Part shown: in pieces, positions 54,237 to 63,140 of the stretch
How positions within the stretch are numbered: the stretch's first letter is position 1
How the letters are laid out: the number at the start of each line of letters is the position of its first letter
Source of the DNA: Bacillota bacterium
Lineage (GTDB): Bacteria > Bacillota > UBA4882 > UBA8346
Length of the DNA stretch: 64,000 bases
Assembly (NCBI GenBank): GCA_023429995.1
Contig: JAEZCE010000052.1
Span: forward strand, 248,001-312,000
Direction: 5' to 3'
Notes under the pieces: model-generated
What the model was told of the DNA's origin: nothing
The model's input: only the letters and a program-made list of their open reading frames with translations
Databases searched by the model: none
Translations under genes and position numbers: made by a program

Positions 54237-54420
54237 TTCCAAAAATTATAAATTTTCCCATTGAGCCGAATGAAGCCGTTTATTTAAGCGCTGCCGTTGA
54301 TTTGCTTTTGAATTCTTCCGAGTAAAGAACTTGACACCGCCTCGCGATGAATATATAATACACAATAAATAATCTATATGCGAGTCGGCTATGAAAAGGA
54401 ATAGTATTCTATTGTAAACT

Positions 54421-54673
54421 TCAGAGAGCTGGTGCTTTTGGTGCGAACCAGTGTTCATGATAGGAGAATCCCCCTTAGAGCTGCGGGGAAGAAAATATTC
54501 ACCTTGTTTATGCCAAGTTTTTTAAACTTGAGTTTGCTGCAAGGTGAAAATTAAGTAAATCCCGCCGGATTGAACCCGTTATCGTTTGGAAAGATTTCGA
54601 AAAGGATTTTTTTCGAAAAATAGGGTGGTACCACGGCCTTTCGTCCCTAACCAGGATGAAAGGCCGTTTTTTA
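54421..54673 (+). ncRNA. T-box leader of serA, serine-specific
   Basis: A Stem I region (AGAGAGCTGG at 54423-54432 to AGAGCTGCGGGG at 54477-54488) contains a probable specifier TCC at 54469-54471 (GAA-TCC context), a serine codon. The T-box sequence AGGGTGGTACCACGG is at 54622-54636. A terminator follows: GGCCTTTCGTCC (54635-54646) with GGATGAAAGGCC (54654-54665) and a T run. Uncharged tRNA-Ser would stabilise the antiterminator and turn on serA. Confidence 0.93.
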
Positions 54674-54719
54674 TTGTTTTGAATAGATTTTTTAAAATAA
54701 ATGAAAGAGGTGCGAAAAA

Positions 54720-56294
54720 ATGAAAGTTTTAATTAGTGATCCCATAACTGCGGCGGGTATCGATCTATTTAAACAGGCCGGATTGGAAGTGGAGGTTAAG
54801 ACCGACCATACCCAAGAAGAACTCATCGCCAAGATTAAGGATTATGATGCTTTAATCGTACGGAGCCAGACCAAGGTTGGGGCCGAGATTATTCAGGCCG
54901 CCGATAATTTGAAAGTCATCGGCAGGGCCGGGGTGGGAGTTGACAATGTTGATGTGGAGGCGGCAACCAAAAAGGGAATCATTGTTTTAAACGCTCCGGA
55001 CGGTAATACCGTATCCACCACTGAATTAACCATTGCAATGCTTCTGGCCTTAGCCCGTAATATTCCCCAAGCTCACGGCTCTTTAAAAGGCGGCGCTTGG
55101 GACCGAAAAAGTTTCACGGGAATTGAGATTAATGGTAAAACCCTTGGTATTGTCGGTATGGGCCGGATTGGCACGGAAGTGGCCAAACGCATGATTGGAA
55201 TGGGCATGAACATTTTGGCCTTTGACCCCTTCATGACGGAGGAGCGGGCCCAAGCCATGGGGGTGAAACTGGTTAACTTGGATCAGATCATCACCGAGTC
55301 CGACTTTATCACCGTACATACGCCACTGACGGCTGAAACAAAGGGCCTGTTCGGCGCCAAAGAATTTGCCCGCATGAAAAAGGGAGTCCGCCTAATTAAT
55401 TGCGCCCGTGGCGGGATTTACGATGAAAAAGCCCTTGCGGAAGCAATTTCCTCCGGGAAGGTTGCCGGTGCGGCGATTGACGTATATCCAACGGAGCCTC
55501 CGACAGAACGTTGTTTGATTGATTTGCCCCAAACCGTTGTGACCCCGCATTTGGGAGCTTCCACCAAGGAAGCCCAGGAAAATGTGGCCGTGGATGTGGC
55601 TATCGAGGTTATTAAAGTTTTAAAAGGAGAGTCGTTTAAAAACGCCGTAAATTTACCTCCTTTGCGTCCGGAAGTCCGTTCGGCGATTCAGCCGTTTATG
55701 GGGCTGATGGAGACCTTGGGGAAATTTGCCGCCCAATTAGGAACGCCCCCCGTTAATAAATTGGATATCAGCTACTTGGGAGAGGTATCCAAGTTGGAAA
55801 CCAGTTATCTGTCCACCTTGCTTATTAAAGGATTGCTTCAGCCAAGTTTGGGAGATGAAGTCAATCAGGTCAATGCGATGTTTTTAGCCAAGGAGCGGGG
55901 GTTAAAGATAGCTGAGTCCAAGGTGGTAGATGCCGGCGGTTATCCTAATCTTATTAAACTGACGGTTACCACGGGCAAGGGGAGCTACACCCTATCCGGT
56001 ACAGTGGGCGAAAATAGTGAAGTCCGGATTGTTGAAATCGACGGTTATCACTTTGACATTGACGCTCAGGGAAACATGATTGTAATCAATCATACCGATG
56101 AGCCGGGAGTCATCGGTGAAGTCGGCACCATATTGGGTCAATTAAAAATCAATATCGCTTCGATGCAGGTTGGCCGGAAACAACAAGGCGGTAATGCGGT
56201 CATGGTCATCAATGTCGACTCGGTCGAGGCTGAAATAGCGGCAAAGCTTGAAAAAGCCAAAACTGTGTCGAAAGCGCGAGTCATCTATCTCTAA
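54720..56294 (+). CDS. serA: D-3-phosphoglycerate dehydrogenase
   Basis: The 524-residue product is the long type of SerA with an ACT domain. It oxidises 3-phosphoglycerate, the first step of serine synthesis. Motifs: VIGRAGVGVDNVDVEAATKK, LGIVGMGRIGTEVAKRMIGM (NAD site), RLINCARGGIYDEKALAEAI and catalytic His in VVTPHLGASTKEAQENVA. Residues ~320-445 form the intervening ASB domain, and NHTDEPGVIGEVGTILGQLK starts the ACT domain that binds serine. It starts behind AAAGAGG and is controlled by the serine T-box. Confidence 0.96.
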   Translation: MKVLISDPITAAGIDLFKQAGLEVEVKTDHTQEELIAKIKDYDALIVRSQTKVGAEIIQAADNLKVIGRAGVGVDNVDVEAATKKGIIVLNAPDGNTVSTTELTIAMLLALARNIPQAHGSLKGGAWDRKSFTGIEINGKTLGIVGMGRIGTEVAKRMIGMGMNILAFDPFMTEERAQAMGVKLVNLDQIITESDFITVHTPLTAETKGLFGAKEFARMKKGVRLINCARGGIYDEKALAEAISSGKVAGAAIDVYPTEPPTERCLIDLPQTVVTPHLGASTKEAQENVAVDVAIEVIKVLKGESFKNAVNLPPLRPEVRSAIQPFMGLMETLGKFAAQLGTPPVNKLDISYLGEVSKLETSYLSTLLIKGLLQPSLGDEVNQVNAMFLAKERGLKIAESKVVDAGGYPNLIKLTVTTGKGSYTLSGTVGENSEVRIVEIDGYHFDIDAQGNMIVINHTDEPGVIGEVGTILGQLKINIASMQVGRKQQGGNAVMVINVDSVEAEIAAKLEKAKTVSKARVIYL

Positions 56295-56375
56295 ATAGAA
56301 ATCTTTGCTTTGATCTTGCATATAATGGTTAAAAGTAATCATTCAGTGGGCAATCGGGTAAAGGAGGGAAATATC

Positions 56376-56741
56376 ATGCCGGATTCACAAACTCCTAAGA
56401 CCCTCCTCATGGTAGTCAAGAAGCAATGGCTGGTCGATTCCATCACCAGTCTGGGTAGCGGCTATTTAACCCATTTAACGTATCAAAATGAACTCATTGA
56501 TCCTGTTGTTTTAGCGGATATTAAAATGAATCAAGGGATGCTGAAGGTTTTAGGAGAAGTTATTTTCCGGGACCGAAACTCAAGCCAACGGATAGCGGAA
56601 GTCGAAATAATCGAGGTCAATGATTTTCTGACCTTCATCCGTTTTGACTTCCGGCTCTTGGAGGTAGTTCCCTTCATTCGGGGAAAGAGTAGACTTTCGG
56701 ACTCGGAGTATTTGTGTTACTACCTATCCAAAACCGCCTAA
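56376..56741 (+). CDS. hypothetical protein downstream of serA
   Basis: ATG 56376 follows AAAGGAGGG (56360-56368). The 121-residue product has no signal or membrane segment; it is a mixed alpha/beta small protein (TLLMVVKKQWLVDSITSLGS, VEIIEVNDFLTFIRFDFRLL) without a recognised motif. It lies 81 bases after serA and before a strong terminator, so it can be co-transcribed with serA under the T-box. Confidence 0.6.
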   Translation: MPDSQTPKTLLMVVKKQWLVDSITSLGSGYLTHLTYQNELIDPVVLADIKMNQGMLKVLGEVIFRDRNSSQRIAEVEIIEVNDFLTFIRFDFRLLEVVPFIRGKSRLSDSEYLCYYLSKTA

Positions 56742-56782
56742 CCGGGTAGGCGAAAAATTGCTGCCGGAGATTTAAAAAAAGC

Positions 56783-56815
56783 GCCGTCTCTACTCAAAAA
56801 GGAGACGGCTTTTTT
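56783..56815 (+). terminator. rho-independent terminator
   Basis: GCCGTCTC (56783-56790) pairs perfectly with GAGACGGC (56802-56809), followed by TTTTTT. It ends the serA transcript. Confidence 0.88.
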
Positions 56816-56988
56816 ATTTAAATCACTTTGGTTTAGCGTTACAATCGATTTTAACAATGTAGAATTAAATTAATTAAAGGTTAAGCCGATGTTATCACGA
56901 ATTTCTATAATGAGCCTGAATAGATGTTGTTTTTAAAAAAATATGGTAAAGAAGGATTAGAGAAATTTATTTCCCGGGGGGTATTCGA

Positions 56989-57906
56989 ATGGCGAATCCA
57001 TCAAAAAAAACGGACAAGAAAGTAATTATAGCTGGGATTACCGTATGTATCATCGCGGCAATTGCCGTGATAACGTTATGGATAAATCAATTTTGGATGA
57101 AAAAAAACCTGGTATTGGAAAAACCGATGGTGCTACTGCTGATCGGAATGGATCACAATATTCTTACCCCGGAGTCTCAAGATGATCCCACGAAACTTCC
57201 CAGGACCGACACTTTAATTTTGACATTTATCAGTCCGCTCCGTCATAAAATCACGATGGTGTCCATACCGCGGGACAGTTTGGTCAATGTTCCCGGACAT
57301 GGGTTAGATAGAATCAATGATGCCAGTGTCTTGGGCGGATTGGCCCTAACCAAAAAAGCAATTACCGAGTTAACCGGTATCAGGGTGGACCGTTATGCGG
57401 TGGTTAATTTTGAAGGCTTTATTCAACTCATCGATCTGTTGGGCGGGGTCGAAATCAATGTTGACAAAAAAATGAGTTATGGTACGGACGAAACCTATGC
57501 GATCCATTTGGAACCGGGTTTACAAGTATTGAATGGGAAAAAGGCTTTACAGTTTGCGCGGTTTCGCAACGAACCCCTTGGAGATATCAGCCGGGTTGAG
57601 CGCCAGCGCCTACTGCTGCAGGCTGTCTATAGAAAAGTAATGAAGCCGGAAAGTTTGGTTAAAATACCTCAGATCATGAAATTAGGGGAAAGATACCTTA
57701 AAACCGACTTATCGGCGACAGAAATGATTCAGCTGGCTGAGTTTGGGAAAAAAGTCAATCAGCAAACGGGATTCCGAAGTTATACCTTACCGGGTCAATT
57801 CTATGAAGCATACTGGCAGCCGGATCCTGCTGAAGTTTACCGGCTGATGAGTAAAATTAAAAAAACAACTTTCGCTTCGCCGCGTTCCGGCGATTCTCCG
57901 AAGTAA
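56989..57906 (+). CDS. LCP family (LytR-CpsA-Psr) protein
   Basis: The 305-residue product has a membrane anchor (VIIAGITVCIIAAIAVITLW) and an LCP domain: VLLLIGMDHN, PRTDTLILTFISP, TMVSIPRDSLVNVPGHGLDR, INDASVLGG and FARFRNEPLGDISRVERQRL. The Arg/Asp residues that bind the polyprenyl-phosphate substrate are present (RTDT, SIPRD, R-F-R, D-x-x-R). LCP proteins attach glycopolymers to peptidoglycan outside the membrane. It lies 84 bases before comB. Confidence 0.93.
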   Translation: MANPSKKTDKKVIIAGITVCIIAAIAVITLWINQFWMKKNLVLEKPMVLLLIGMDHNILTPESQDDPTKLPRTDTLILTFISPLRHKITMVSIPRDSLVNVPGHGLDRINDASVLGGLALTKKAITELTGIRVDRYAVVNFEGFIQLIDLLGGVEINVDKKMSYGTDETYAIHLEPGLQVLNGKKALQFARFRNEPLGDISRVERQRLLLQAVYRKVMKPESLVKIPQIMKLGERYLKTDLSATEMIQLAEFGKKVNQQTGFRSYTLPGQFYEAYWQPDPAEVYRLMSKIKKTTFASPRSGDSPK

Positions 57907-57990
57907 TCTTCTGTAAGATAAGGGTTCGTGGGAATTTGGAAGAATAAAGATCGACCGGTTTGATTACAAAATGTTAGGGGAGATATTGGA

Positions 57991-58701
57991 GTGCAAGTCG
58001 AGGTTTTAGTGGCGCCTGCCAATCAGGCAATGAATTTGGCGGATAAAAAAGTGGTGGTGATTGATGTATTACGAGCCACCAGCACGATTGTTACGGCCTT
58101 TGGAAATAAGGCCCTGGAGATAGTTCCCGTATTGGAGCCGGCGGAAGTCGCCGAGCTGATCAAAAGGCTTGGCCCCGGTGAGTTTCTTAGCGGGGGAGAG
58201 CGAAAGGGACTTAAAATTGAAGGCTTTGATTTGGGGAATTCCCCTTTCGAATATACCGAAGAACGGGTCGGGGGAAGAAAAATCGTTTTATCCACCACCA
58301 ACGGGACCAAGGCGATTAAAATGGCCCAAAATGCCTGCGAACTTTATATTGGCTCTTTTCTGAATATCCAGGCGGTTACCGAGGCCCTTCGGGGCAGCAG
58401 CCAGGATGTGGTCCTGATTTGTTCCGGAAGGGACCACAGTCTATGCCTGGAAGACCTGGCCTGCGCCGGGTTGATCGTGGAATCTCTGGGGAACGATATG
58501 GGAAACATCCTGACGGATTCGGCCAAATTGGCCCGCTTCGTTTGGGAAAAAGCCCAGGCTGATGTGGAAGGCTTTATTAAGCAGACCCAACATGGCCGAT
58601 ATTTGACGGAAATCGGGATGGAGGAAGATATCGGGCGGTGCCTCGCGTTCAACAAGTATCCGATTGTGCCGCAATACCGGAATGGAAAGATTTGCCTGTA
58701 A
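57991..58701 (+). CDS. comB: 2-phosphosulfolactate phosphatase
   Basis: The 236-residue product starts at GTG 57991 behind GGGGAG. ComB-family motifs: VVVIDVLRATSTIVTAFGNK, FLSGGERKGLKIEGFDLGNS, VLSTTNGTKAI, VLICSGRD and EDLACAGLI. The enzyme releases phosphate from 2-phosphosulfolactate in the first part of coenzyme M or sulfolactate synthesis. In Firmicutes without coenzyme M it may make sulfolactate, found in some spores, which would suit this organism. No comA/comC was seen. Confidence 0.92.
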   Translation: MQVEVLVAPANQAMNLADKKVVVIDVLRATSTIVTAFGNKALEIVPVLEPAEVAELIKRLGPGEFLSGGERKGLKIEGFDLGNSPFEYTEERVGGRKIVLSTTNGTKAIKMAQNACELYIGSFLNIQAVTEALRGSSQDVVLICSGRDHSLCLEDLACAGLIVESLGNDMGNILTDSAKLARFVWEKAQADVEGFIKQTQHGRYLTEIGMEEDIGRCLAFNKYPIVPQYRNGKICL

Positions 58702-58799
58702 AAGGCGAATCTTTTTTTTGGGTAAATTTCGTTTTTACCGGTCCCCCGATAAACCCCATGAAGTTTCTCCAGAGGGTTTTTATCTGCTTAAAAATTTTT

Positions 58800-59195
58800 A
58801 GTTGAAATAAATAATTTCACCGAAATCCAAAAGAAATGGAAAAATTCGGGTTATGCCCAGGCCGACAGTTGGTCGAGACCTCACTCTTTGAGGCTGTCTA
58901 AAAAGCAATTCGAAATCAATAAGAAATACAATATATATCGCGCGCGCGCGCGACTTCATCGAATATGTCGATTTCAATCTATTGTATTTCTTGATCGTAA
59001 AATTTCCTTTTGGGACAGCCCCTAACCCCACGCCTCCGAAGACGTGCTGGCTCCGTAGTCAAAATGCTTTTAGAGGTCGTAGTCTTCGAACTCTAAAGAG
59101 TTCGCGGTTACTCTTCCACTGAACCGTCTATCAGAAATAACATCTTTGGGGAAGAGCCCGCCTTTCTCGAAAGGCGCGAGTTAGGTCAAATAGGC
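58800..59195 (+). ncRNA. structured RNA element, copy 1 (HEARO/omega-RNA-like), interrupted by a MITE
   Basis: The stretch aligns with 63141-63416 from AGTTGAAATAAATAATTT to GTTAGGTCAAATAGGC. The core GGGTTATGCCCAGGCCGACA then GTTGGTCGAGACCTCACTCT is nearly identical. Paired arms are conserved while sequences change: CACG/CGTG at 59029-59045, TCAAAA/TTTTAGA at 59057-59073, and GCCTTT/AAAGGC at 59160-59174. That is the behaviour of a structured RNA. Length without the MITE is about 265 bases. The layout recalls HEARO (omega-RNA of IscB/IsrB), but no nuclease ORF is near and the family name is uncertain. Confidence 0.55.
58891..59021. mobile_element. MITE-like inverted-repeat element inside RNA copy 1
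   Basis: Left end GGCTGTCTAAAAAGCAA and right end TTCCTTTTGGGACAGCC are inverted repeats; the inner arms ATCAATAAGAAATACAATA and TATTGTATTTCTTGATCG also pair, so almost the whole 130 bp can fold back. The tip has ATATATAT followed by a CG run (58939-58952). It shares the arm with the element at 12911. It sits where copy 2 of the RNA has a hairpin. Confidence 0.7.
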
Positions 59196-59206
59196 AAATT
59201 TGATCC

Positions 59207-59572
59207 ATGTCCCATTTATGGAAGCATAGCCATTTAGGAGTATTTTGCGAATGGCGGTTACAAAGCAACGGACACGTTATCACGGGGGCTTCAGAACCTA
59301 ACAATTTAGATGGTCCATTAGTTAAGGGTTTAAAACGAATCATAAATAAAAAGATTACAAATGTTGAATTAACTGATGACTGTGGTGACCTTACTGTTTT
59401 TTTTGATGATATCTATCTAAAAATCTTTTGTAATTATACCGGCAATGAAGATCCTGAATATTTTGAACAAGACGAAACAAATTGGTTCCTTTCATATCGA
59501 GGCGTATTTGTTATTGAGGTGCAACAAGGATGTAATATTGTAGTCTTCAAAGAATCCATCGGCGGATGTTGA
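59207..59572 (+). CDS. immunity-type small protein (DUF6188-like)
   Basis: The 121-residue product has CEWRLQSNGHVITGAS, then VELTDDCGDLTVFFDDIYLK and EDETNWFLSY-like EQDETNWFLSYRGVFVIEVQ. This layout (W-R-L start, G-x-x-V-x-x-V hinge, DL-x-L-x-F strand, NW-x-L strand) is that of small DUF6188-type proteins often found in polymorphic-toxin immunity clusters. It begins 12 bases after RNA copy 1, with no good binding site, so the true start or intactness is unsure. Confidence 0.5.
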   Translation: MSHLWKHSHLGVFCEWRLQSNGHVITGASEPNNLDGPLVKGLKRIINKKITNVELTDDCGDLTVFFDDIYLKIFCNYTGNEDPEYFEQDETNWFLSYRGVFVIEVQQGCNIVVFKESIGGC

Positions 59573-59606
59573 CTTCATGTCGCAATAGGGGAAAGATTTT
59601 GGTTAA

Positions 59607-59873
59607 AAAAGCGAGAAAAATCAAGGAGTAAAAATTCGGATTTATGAAGCGTTGTTTAATTTTGGGGAAGAACAATACTTGAATTTACTCTTAAATGAAA
59701 TAAATAATAGGGACTATCGGAACCGCGGTATCATAGTAAATCTTATCAAAGATGTAATTTCTGACACAAACAAAAATGAGTTATTAGTGATTCTCAAGAA
59801 ACGGTTATTGATTGAAAAAACAATAGCCGTAAGAAGTCTAATCGAAGGTATTCTTAATAATTATAACATTTAA
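59607..59873 (+). pseudogene. HEAT-repeat immunity-like fragment
   Basis: The open frame from 59607 to 59873 gives VKIRIYEALFNFGEEQYLNL, LLNEINNRDYRNRGIIVNLI and IEKTIAVRSLIEGILNNYNI. These are two to three HEAT-like helical pairs with the RIYEAL.NFG.E.YL pattern of immunity proteins. The N-terminal repeats are missing and the start used would be TTG 59652, with no binding site, so I read it as the end of a decayed gene. Confidence 0.45.
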
Positions 59874-60018
59874 CAAAAAAGATTATTCGGCCAAACTATA
59901 AAGAATAAAGACAAATCCATTAAGTGATTGTGGACGGAATAACGCTTTATCTGTTGATGGCGCTGGTTTTAGGGCCTTCATAGTATGTAGGCGATGTTAC
60001 ACCGGGGGTGAAGTAAAG

Positions 60019-60735
60019 TTGTTACCGATAGAAAAGGGAAATGCGTTAATAATAAAACCAGTTTGTCTTGCAATAATACCTTTATGTATGCTTCGTTATG
60101 AGGAACTTACAGATTTTTTAACCGAAGAACCACAAATCATTGGAATTAAGGGAACGGAAAGTGATGAGGAATACAAATTTAAACAAGTACTAAGGGTTAG
60201 AATGTGGGTACCTACTCAACATACCATTTCATGGTCTATTTATTCAGAAAATCGGGAATGGATTTCTGAAGAAGGAAATATGGGTGGATGTGTGATAAGG
60301 TATACCAAATGGGATAGAAAATCAGATACGAGTAAATACAGAAACAGTAATAAAAATGAACAGGATTTGATGTTAAATGATTGGCCAACGTTAGAATTAA
60401 AGAGTATATATTTAAATAAATATCAATTTGGTAACATAGTTCAATTGCTTCAAAAATTTGATAAAGTAATATTACCGGGTATAAATCTGAAAAAGAGAAA
60501 AACCGCAACTAAACCTGAATGGAGTGATTTGGAGATAATGCGGATATTTGAATGGGGCAAAATTGAGAGTGTATGGAATAGCGATAGGATGAATAAACCA
60601 ACAGAGAGCTTCCTGGAAGATTTTTATAAAAAATTGCAAGATTACTTGGAAAATGAATTTGAACCAATATACCAAATGAGACTAGATTATAGTGTTCCTT
60701 TGGAGACGATAAAATCTATTGTTTATGGAAATTAA
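60019..60735 (+). CDS. hypothetical protein in immunity-type cluster
   Basis: The 238-residue frame starts at TTG 60019 behind GGGGGTG. The product is rich in Lys, Glu, Ile and Trp (VLRVRMWVPTQHTISWSIYS, EWISEEGNMGGCV, IFEWGKIESVWNSD), cytoplasmic and without a recognised motif. Low G+C and its place between immunity-like genes suggest an immunity protein, but this is position only. Confidence 0.5.
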   Translation: MLPIEKGNALIIKPVCLAIIPLCMLRYEELTDFLTEEPQIIGIKGTESDEEYKFKQVLRVRMWVPTQHTISWSIYSENREWISEEGNMGGCVIRYTKWDRKSDTSKYRNSNKNEQDLMLNDWPTLELKSIYLNKYQFGNIVQLLQKFDKVILPGINLKKRKTATKPEWSDLEIMRIFEWGKIESVWNSDRMNKPTESFLEDFYKKLQDYLENEFEPIYQMRLDYSVPLETIKSIVYGN

Positions 60736-60915
60736 CCATCAGCCTATCTTTACCCGAAGAAGTCGTCTGCCGGGGAGAGGCTGGGTAACCATAGTAAAAC
60801 GAGTCAGGTAAACCTCTTGGCTGACCCGTGCGCTTCAAAAAATTCTTAGCATAAAAAATTGGCTCAAACAATACCGGCGATAACCCCTTGCTGGTTCAAC
60901 GCTGTTTTCAATGGG

Positions 60916-60955
60916 GAAGTCCGGTTACTTTCGTGGGTAGACGGACTTCTTTTAT
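60916..60955 (+). terminator. probable terminator in the accessory cluster
   Basis: GAAGTCCG (60916-60923) pairs with CGGACTTC (60942-60949), followed by TTTTATT. It lies between two immunity-type genes in a 259-bp stretch that otherwise holds only a repeat of the word GTGCGCTTCAA (60829, also near 63068). Confidence 0.6.
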
Positions 60956-60994
60956 TAATTAAGGTGATAAATAGACTGTAAAGGGGTTTATAGT

Positions 60995-61354
60995 ATGTTT
61001 GATAAAATAGACAATATAGGATTATTAACAAATTTTTTCGGCTATACTCCGAATTTTCACGATGCAGAAATTTTAATGGTAACTTTAGATCGAAATGGTC
61101 CAGAAATAAATATGGATATAAATATATCAGAAACATTTGAAGGTAAAGAAAAATCCTGCATAGTCACTTTAAAATTTGAAAACGTCTATAAAATGGAATT
61201 GCAGGATTTCAACATCCAGAATGTCATATTCGCAATTAAATTAATAAAATTAAAAAGCGGAATAAAGACAATCATTGATTCATCCTATGGGCTAAGCGGA
61301 TTTATTATTTCACTCCATGTGATGATAACCAAATTAATAAAATTAAACGAATAA
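60995..61354 (+). CDS. Imm50-like immunity protein
   Basis: The 119-residue product contains FFGYTPNFHDAEILMVTLDR followed by NGPEINMDINI and LKFENVYKMELQDFNIQNVI. The pattern FG..P.FHDAE...V.LDR is diagnostic of the Imm50 family, which neutralises toxins of polymorphic toxin systems. No matching toxin lies directly upstream. A ribosome binding site (AAGGGG, 60979-60984) precedes ATG 60995. Confidence 0.7.
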   Translation: MFDKIDNIGLLTNFFGYTPNFHDAEILMVTLDRNGPEINMDINISETFEGKEKSCIVTLKFENVYKMELQDFNIQNVIFAIKLIKLKSGIKTIIDSSYGLSGFIISLHVMITKLIKLNE

Positions 61355-61539
61355 AAATTTTGTGGTCGAAAGTTAGAACTTGTGGACTTCGAAGGGCGGC
61401 TGGGCAAGACCGTGTCATATTATTGGTGCGAATACTATCTGGAAAGAGGAATAGCCAACTACCAGTAGCGAGTTTTGGAGCCGATAGGGCAACCGAAAAC
61501 AGCGTGATTAGGAGAACATGCAGGTGGAGGAATATAATA

Positions 61540-61896
61540 ATGTCTCCCATACCAAAGAAAATTCATTTTGTTAAAATGCTTGTTCTTGAGATGTTATCCA
61601 TTGATGATGAACCGCTGAATCTAATACTTTCAGAAGCAGTGGTATCACAAAACAATAAAAATCATATTTTGCCATTTTATCATGCTGAAGTTATTACTCA
61701 AAGTGACATAAAAGAAGCTATTAAGGATTTAGAACAAGGGAATTTAATTCTTCTATTAGATGAGCAAGGGATTCCCTTAGGAAATAAAAATATAGACCAG
61801 GTTTTAGAATCGAATAGGGAATGGGAATTCTGGTTTAGAATTTCAAAAAAAGGAATGGAAATTTACGAAAGTAGTTATTCATCATACTTTGTATAA
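61540..61896 (+). CDS. hypothetical protein, immunity-type candidate
   Basis: ATG 61540 follows GTGGAGG (61522-61528). The 118-residue cytoplasmic product (HFVKMLVLEMLSIDDEPLNL, PFYHAEVITQSDIKEAIKDL, EWEFWFRISKKGMEIYE) has an end resembling small immunity proteins with a WFR.S..G...YE C-terminus. Its frame upstream of 61540 is not homologous to anything I recognise. Homology to a toxin begins at its stop, in another frame. Confidence 0.5.
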   Translation: MSPIPKKIHFVKMLVLEMLSIDDEPLNLILSEAVVSQNNKNHILPFYHAEVITQSDIKEAIKDLEQGNLILLLDEQGIPLGNKNIDQVLESNREWEFWFRISKKGMEIYESSYSSYFV

Positions 61897-62474
61897 TTGC
61901 CGACTTCAATACATTTAGTTCGGTTGCAAATGCGATAAATAGTTCGATTAGTTCAGCTTGTAGCGCCCTGTCCAACGCCTGGAATAAAATGACCGGTAAT
62001 GATACGAGTGAAGCCATAAAAAGGTTTTATAAAAACCAGCCTAAACATCCCAACCAGGACCCGGAAGAAAAAATAAAGGCAATGATGGAAAATGATCCGT
62101 TCCATAAGGGCGGCAGTAGCGATGATCACGGCGGTAGCGGGTATAGTACCGAGATAGCGAAAACGTTTGGACCGCAGTTGCCGGATTTTTCTAGAACGGA
62201 TAGCTTTTTTGTCATGGTGATTCCATTAATTTGTATAGCAGTGGATGGAATAACCGCTCTATCTGTTGGTGGTGGTATCTTAACTGGAATTATCGGAGGG
62301 GAAATATATTTAGCGAGCGAAAACGCGAAGCAAAAGAAAGCAGCTAAGAAAAAAGAAGAAGCAGAACATACAAAAGGAGCAAGACAAAGCACGGAAAATA
62401 AGCATGAAAAAGGACAAGCCCGTAAAAAAACCGATAAAGGCCATGAAAAAGGTGATGCAAGGAGGCCTTATTAA
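61896..62474 (+). pseudogene. detached polymorphic-toxin (Rhs/WapA-type) C-terminal segment
   Basis: The frame from 61896 gives ADFNTFSSVANAINSSISSA, NAWNKMTGNDTSEAIKRF, a hydrophobic stretch (FFVMVIPLICIAVDGITAL, LTGIIGGEIYLAS) and a Lys/Gln-rich end ARQSTENKHEKGQARK.. EKGDARRPY. The start without a start codon and the EKGxARxxxDKGxEKGDARR end are typical of the C-terminal variable tips of Rhs-like polymorphic toxins. The large filament part is absent; an internal ATG (61989) could yield 161 residues. It is followed 46 bases later by an intact small gene that may be its immunity gene. Confidence 0.6.
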
Positions 62475-62519
62475 GAAGTTTTATAATATTTGAATGAAAG
62501 TAGAAAGGAATAATCCATA

Positions 62520-63080
62520 ATGAAAAAATCTGATATCGAGGAAATAATAAAAAATAGTATACCATTTCAATTCCAAATCGGTATCGCAAGAAATAAAATA
62601 GATAGTAATAGAATTGATGGTATTCCATTAAAATTAGGTAAAGATTTATTATTGATAGAGTACTTATACGACTTTGAATTTGATGGTTATATGATTATTA
62701 GAACCAAAGATATTACTTGCGTTAAAAGAAGCGACTCCGAGAAATTTTCAGATTTTATACTTAAAAAAGAAGGAATAATAAATCAAATCAAATCGCCTAA
62801 TATAGTTAATGTTGATAATTTTAAGGTTATTTTTCAGGAATTAAAGATTTTAGAAAGAAATATTATTATTGAATGTGAGAATATTGATATCGGTGACTTT
62901 TATATCGGAAAAATCATTAAAGTAAATAATAATTCAGTTTTATTTTTACATTTTGATGGAGTAGGAGAATGGCGAGAAGAACCTTCACTAATTCCTTTTA
63001 AGGAAATAACTTCAATTAGTTTTGATAAAAGATATATAAATATTATGTCAAAATATGTTAAGCCCTGTGCGCTTCAATAA
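62520..63080 (+). CDS. probable cognate immunity protein
   Basis: The 186-residue product starts behind AGAAAGGAA and is AT-rich and cytoplasmic. DLLLIEYLYDFEFDGYMIIR then TKDITCVKRSDSEKF and a second repeat of the same beta pattern (FYIGKIIKVNNNSVLFLHFD, PFKEITSISFDKRYI) suggest two SH3-like or Sm-like beta units. Position after the toxin end implies immunity. Its last residues (VKPCALQ) run into a repeat word (GTGCGCTTCAA), so the C-terminus may be altered. Confidence 0.55.
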   Translation: MKKSDIEEIIKNSIPFQFQIGIARNKIDSNRIDGIPLKLGKDLLLIEYLYDFEFDGYMIIRTKDITCVKRSDSEKFSDFILKKEGIINQIKSPNIVNVDNFKVIFQELKILERNIIIECENIDIGDFYIGKIIKVNNNSVLFLHFDGVGEWREEPSLIPFKEITSISFDKRYINIMSKYVKPCALQ

Positions 63081-63140
63081 ACCCATCAGTAAAAAATGAG
63101 TAAAAAATTGGCTGTAGACTTCAAAAACTCCATCTATATG

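Noticed and set aside
58939..58952. CG run as a separate functional Z-DNA site
   Set aside because: It is the tip of the MITE palindrome; no independent evidence of a role.
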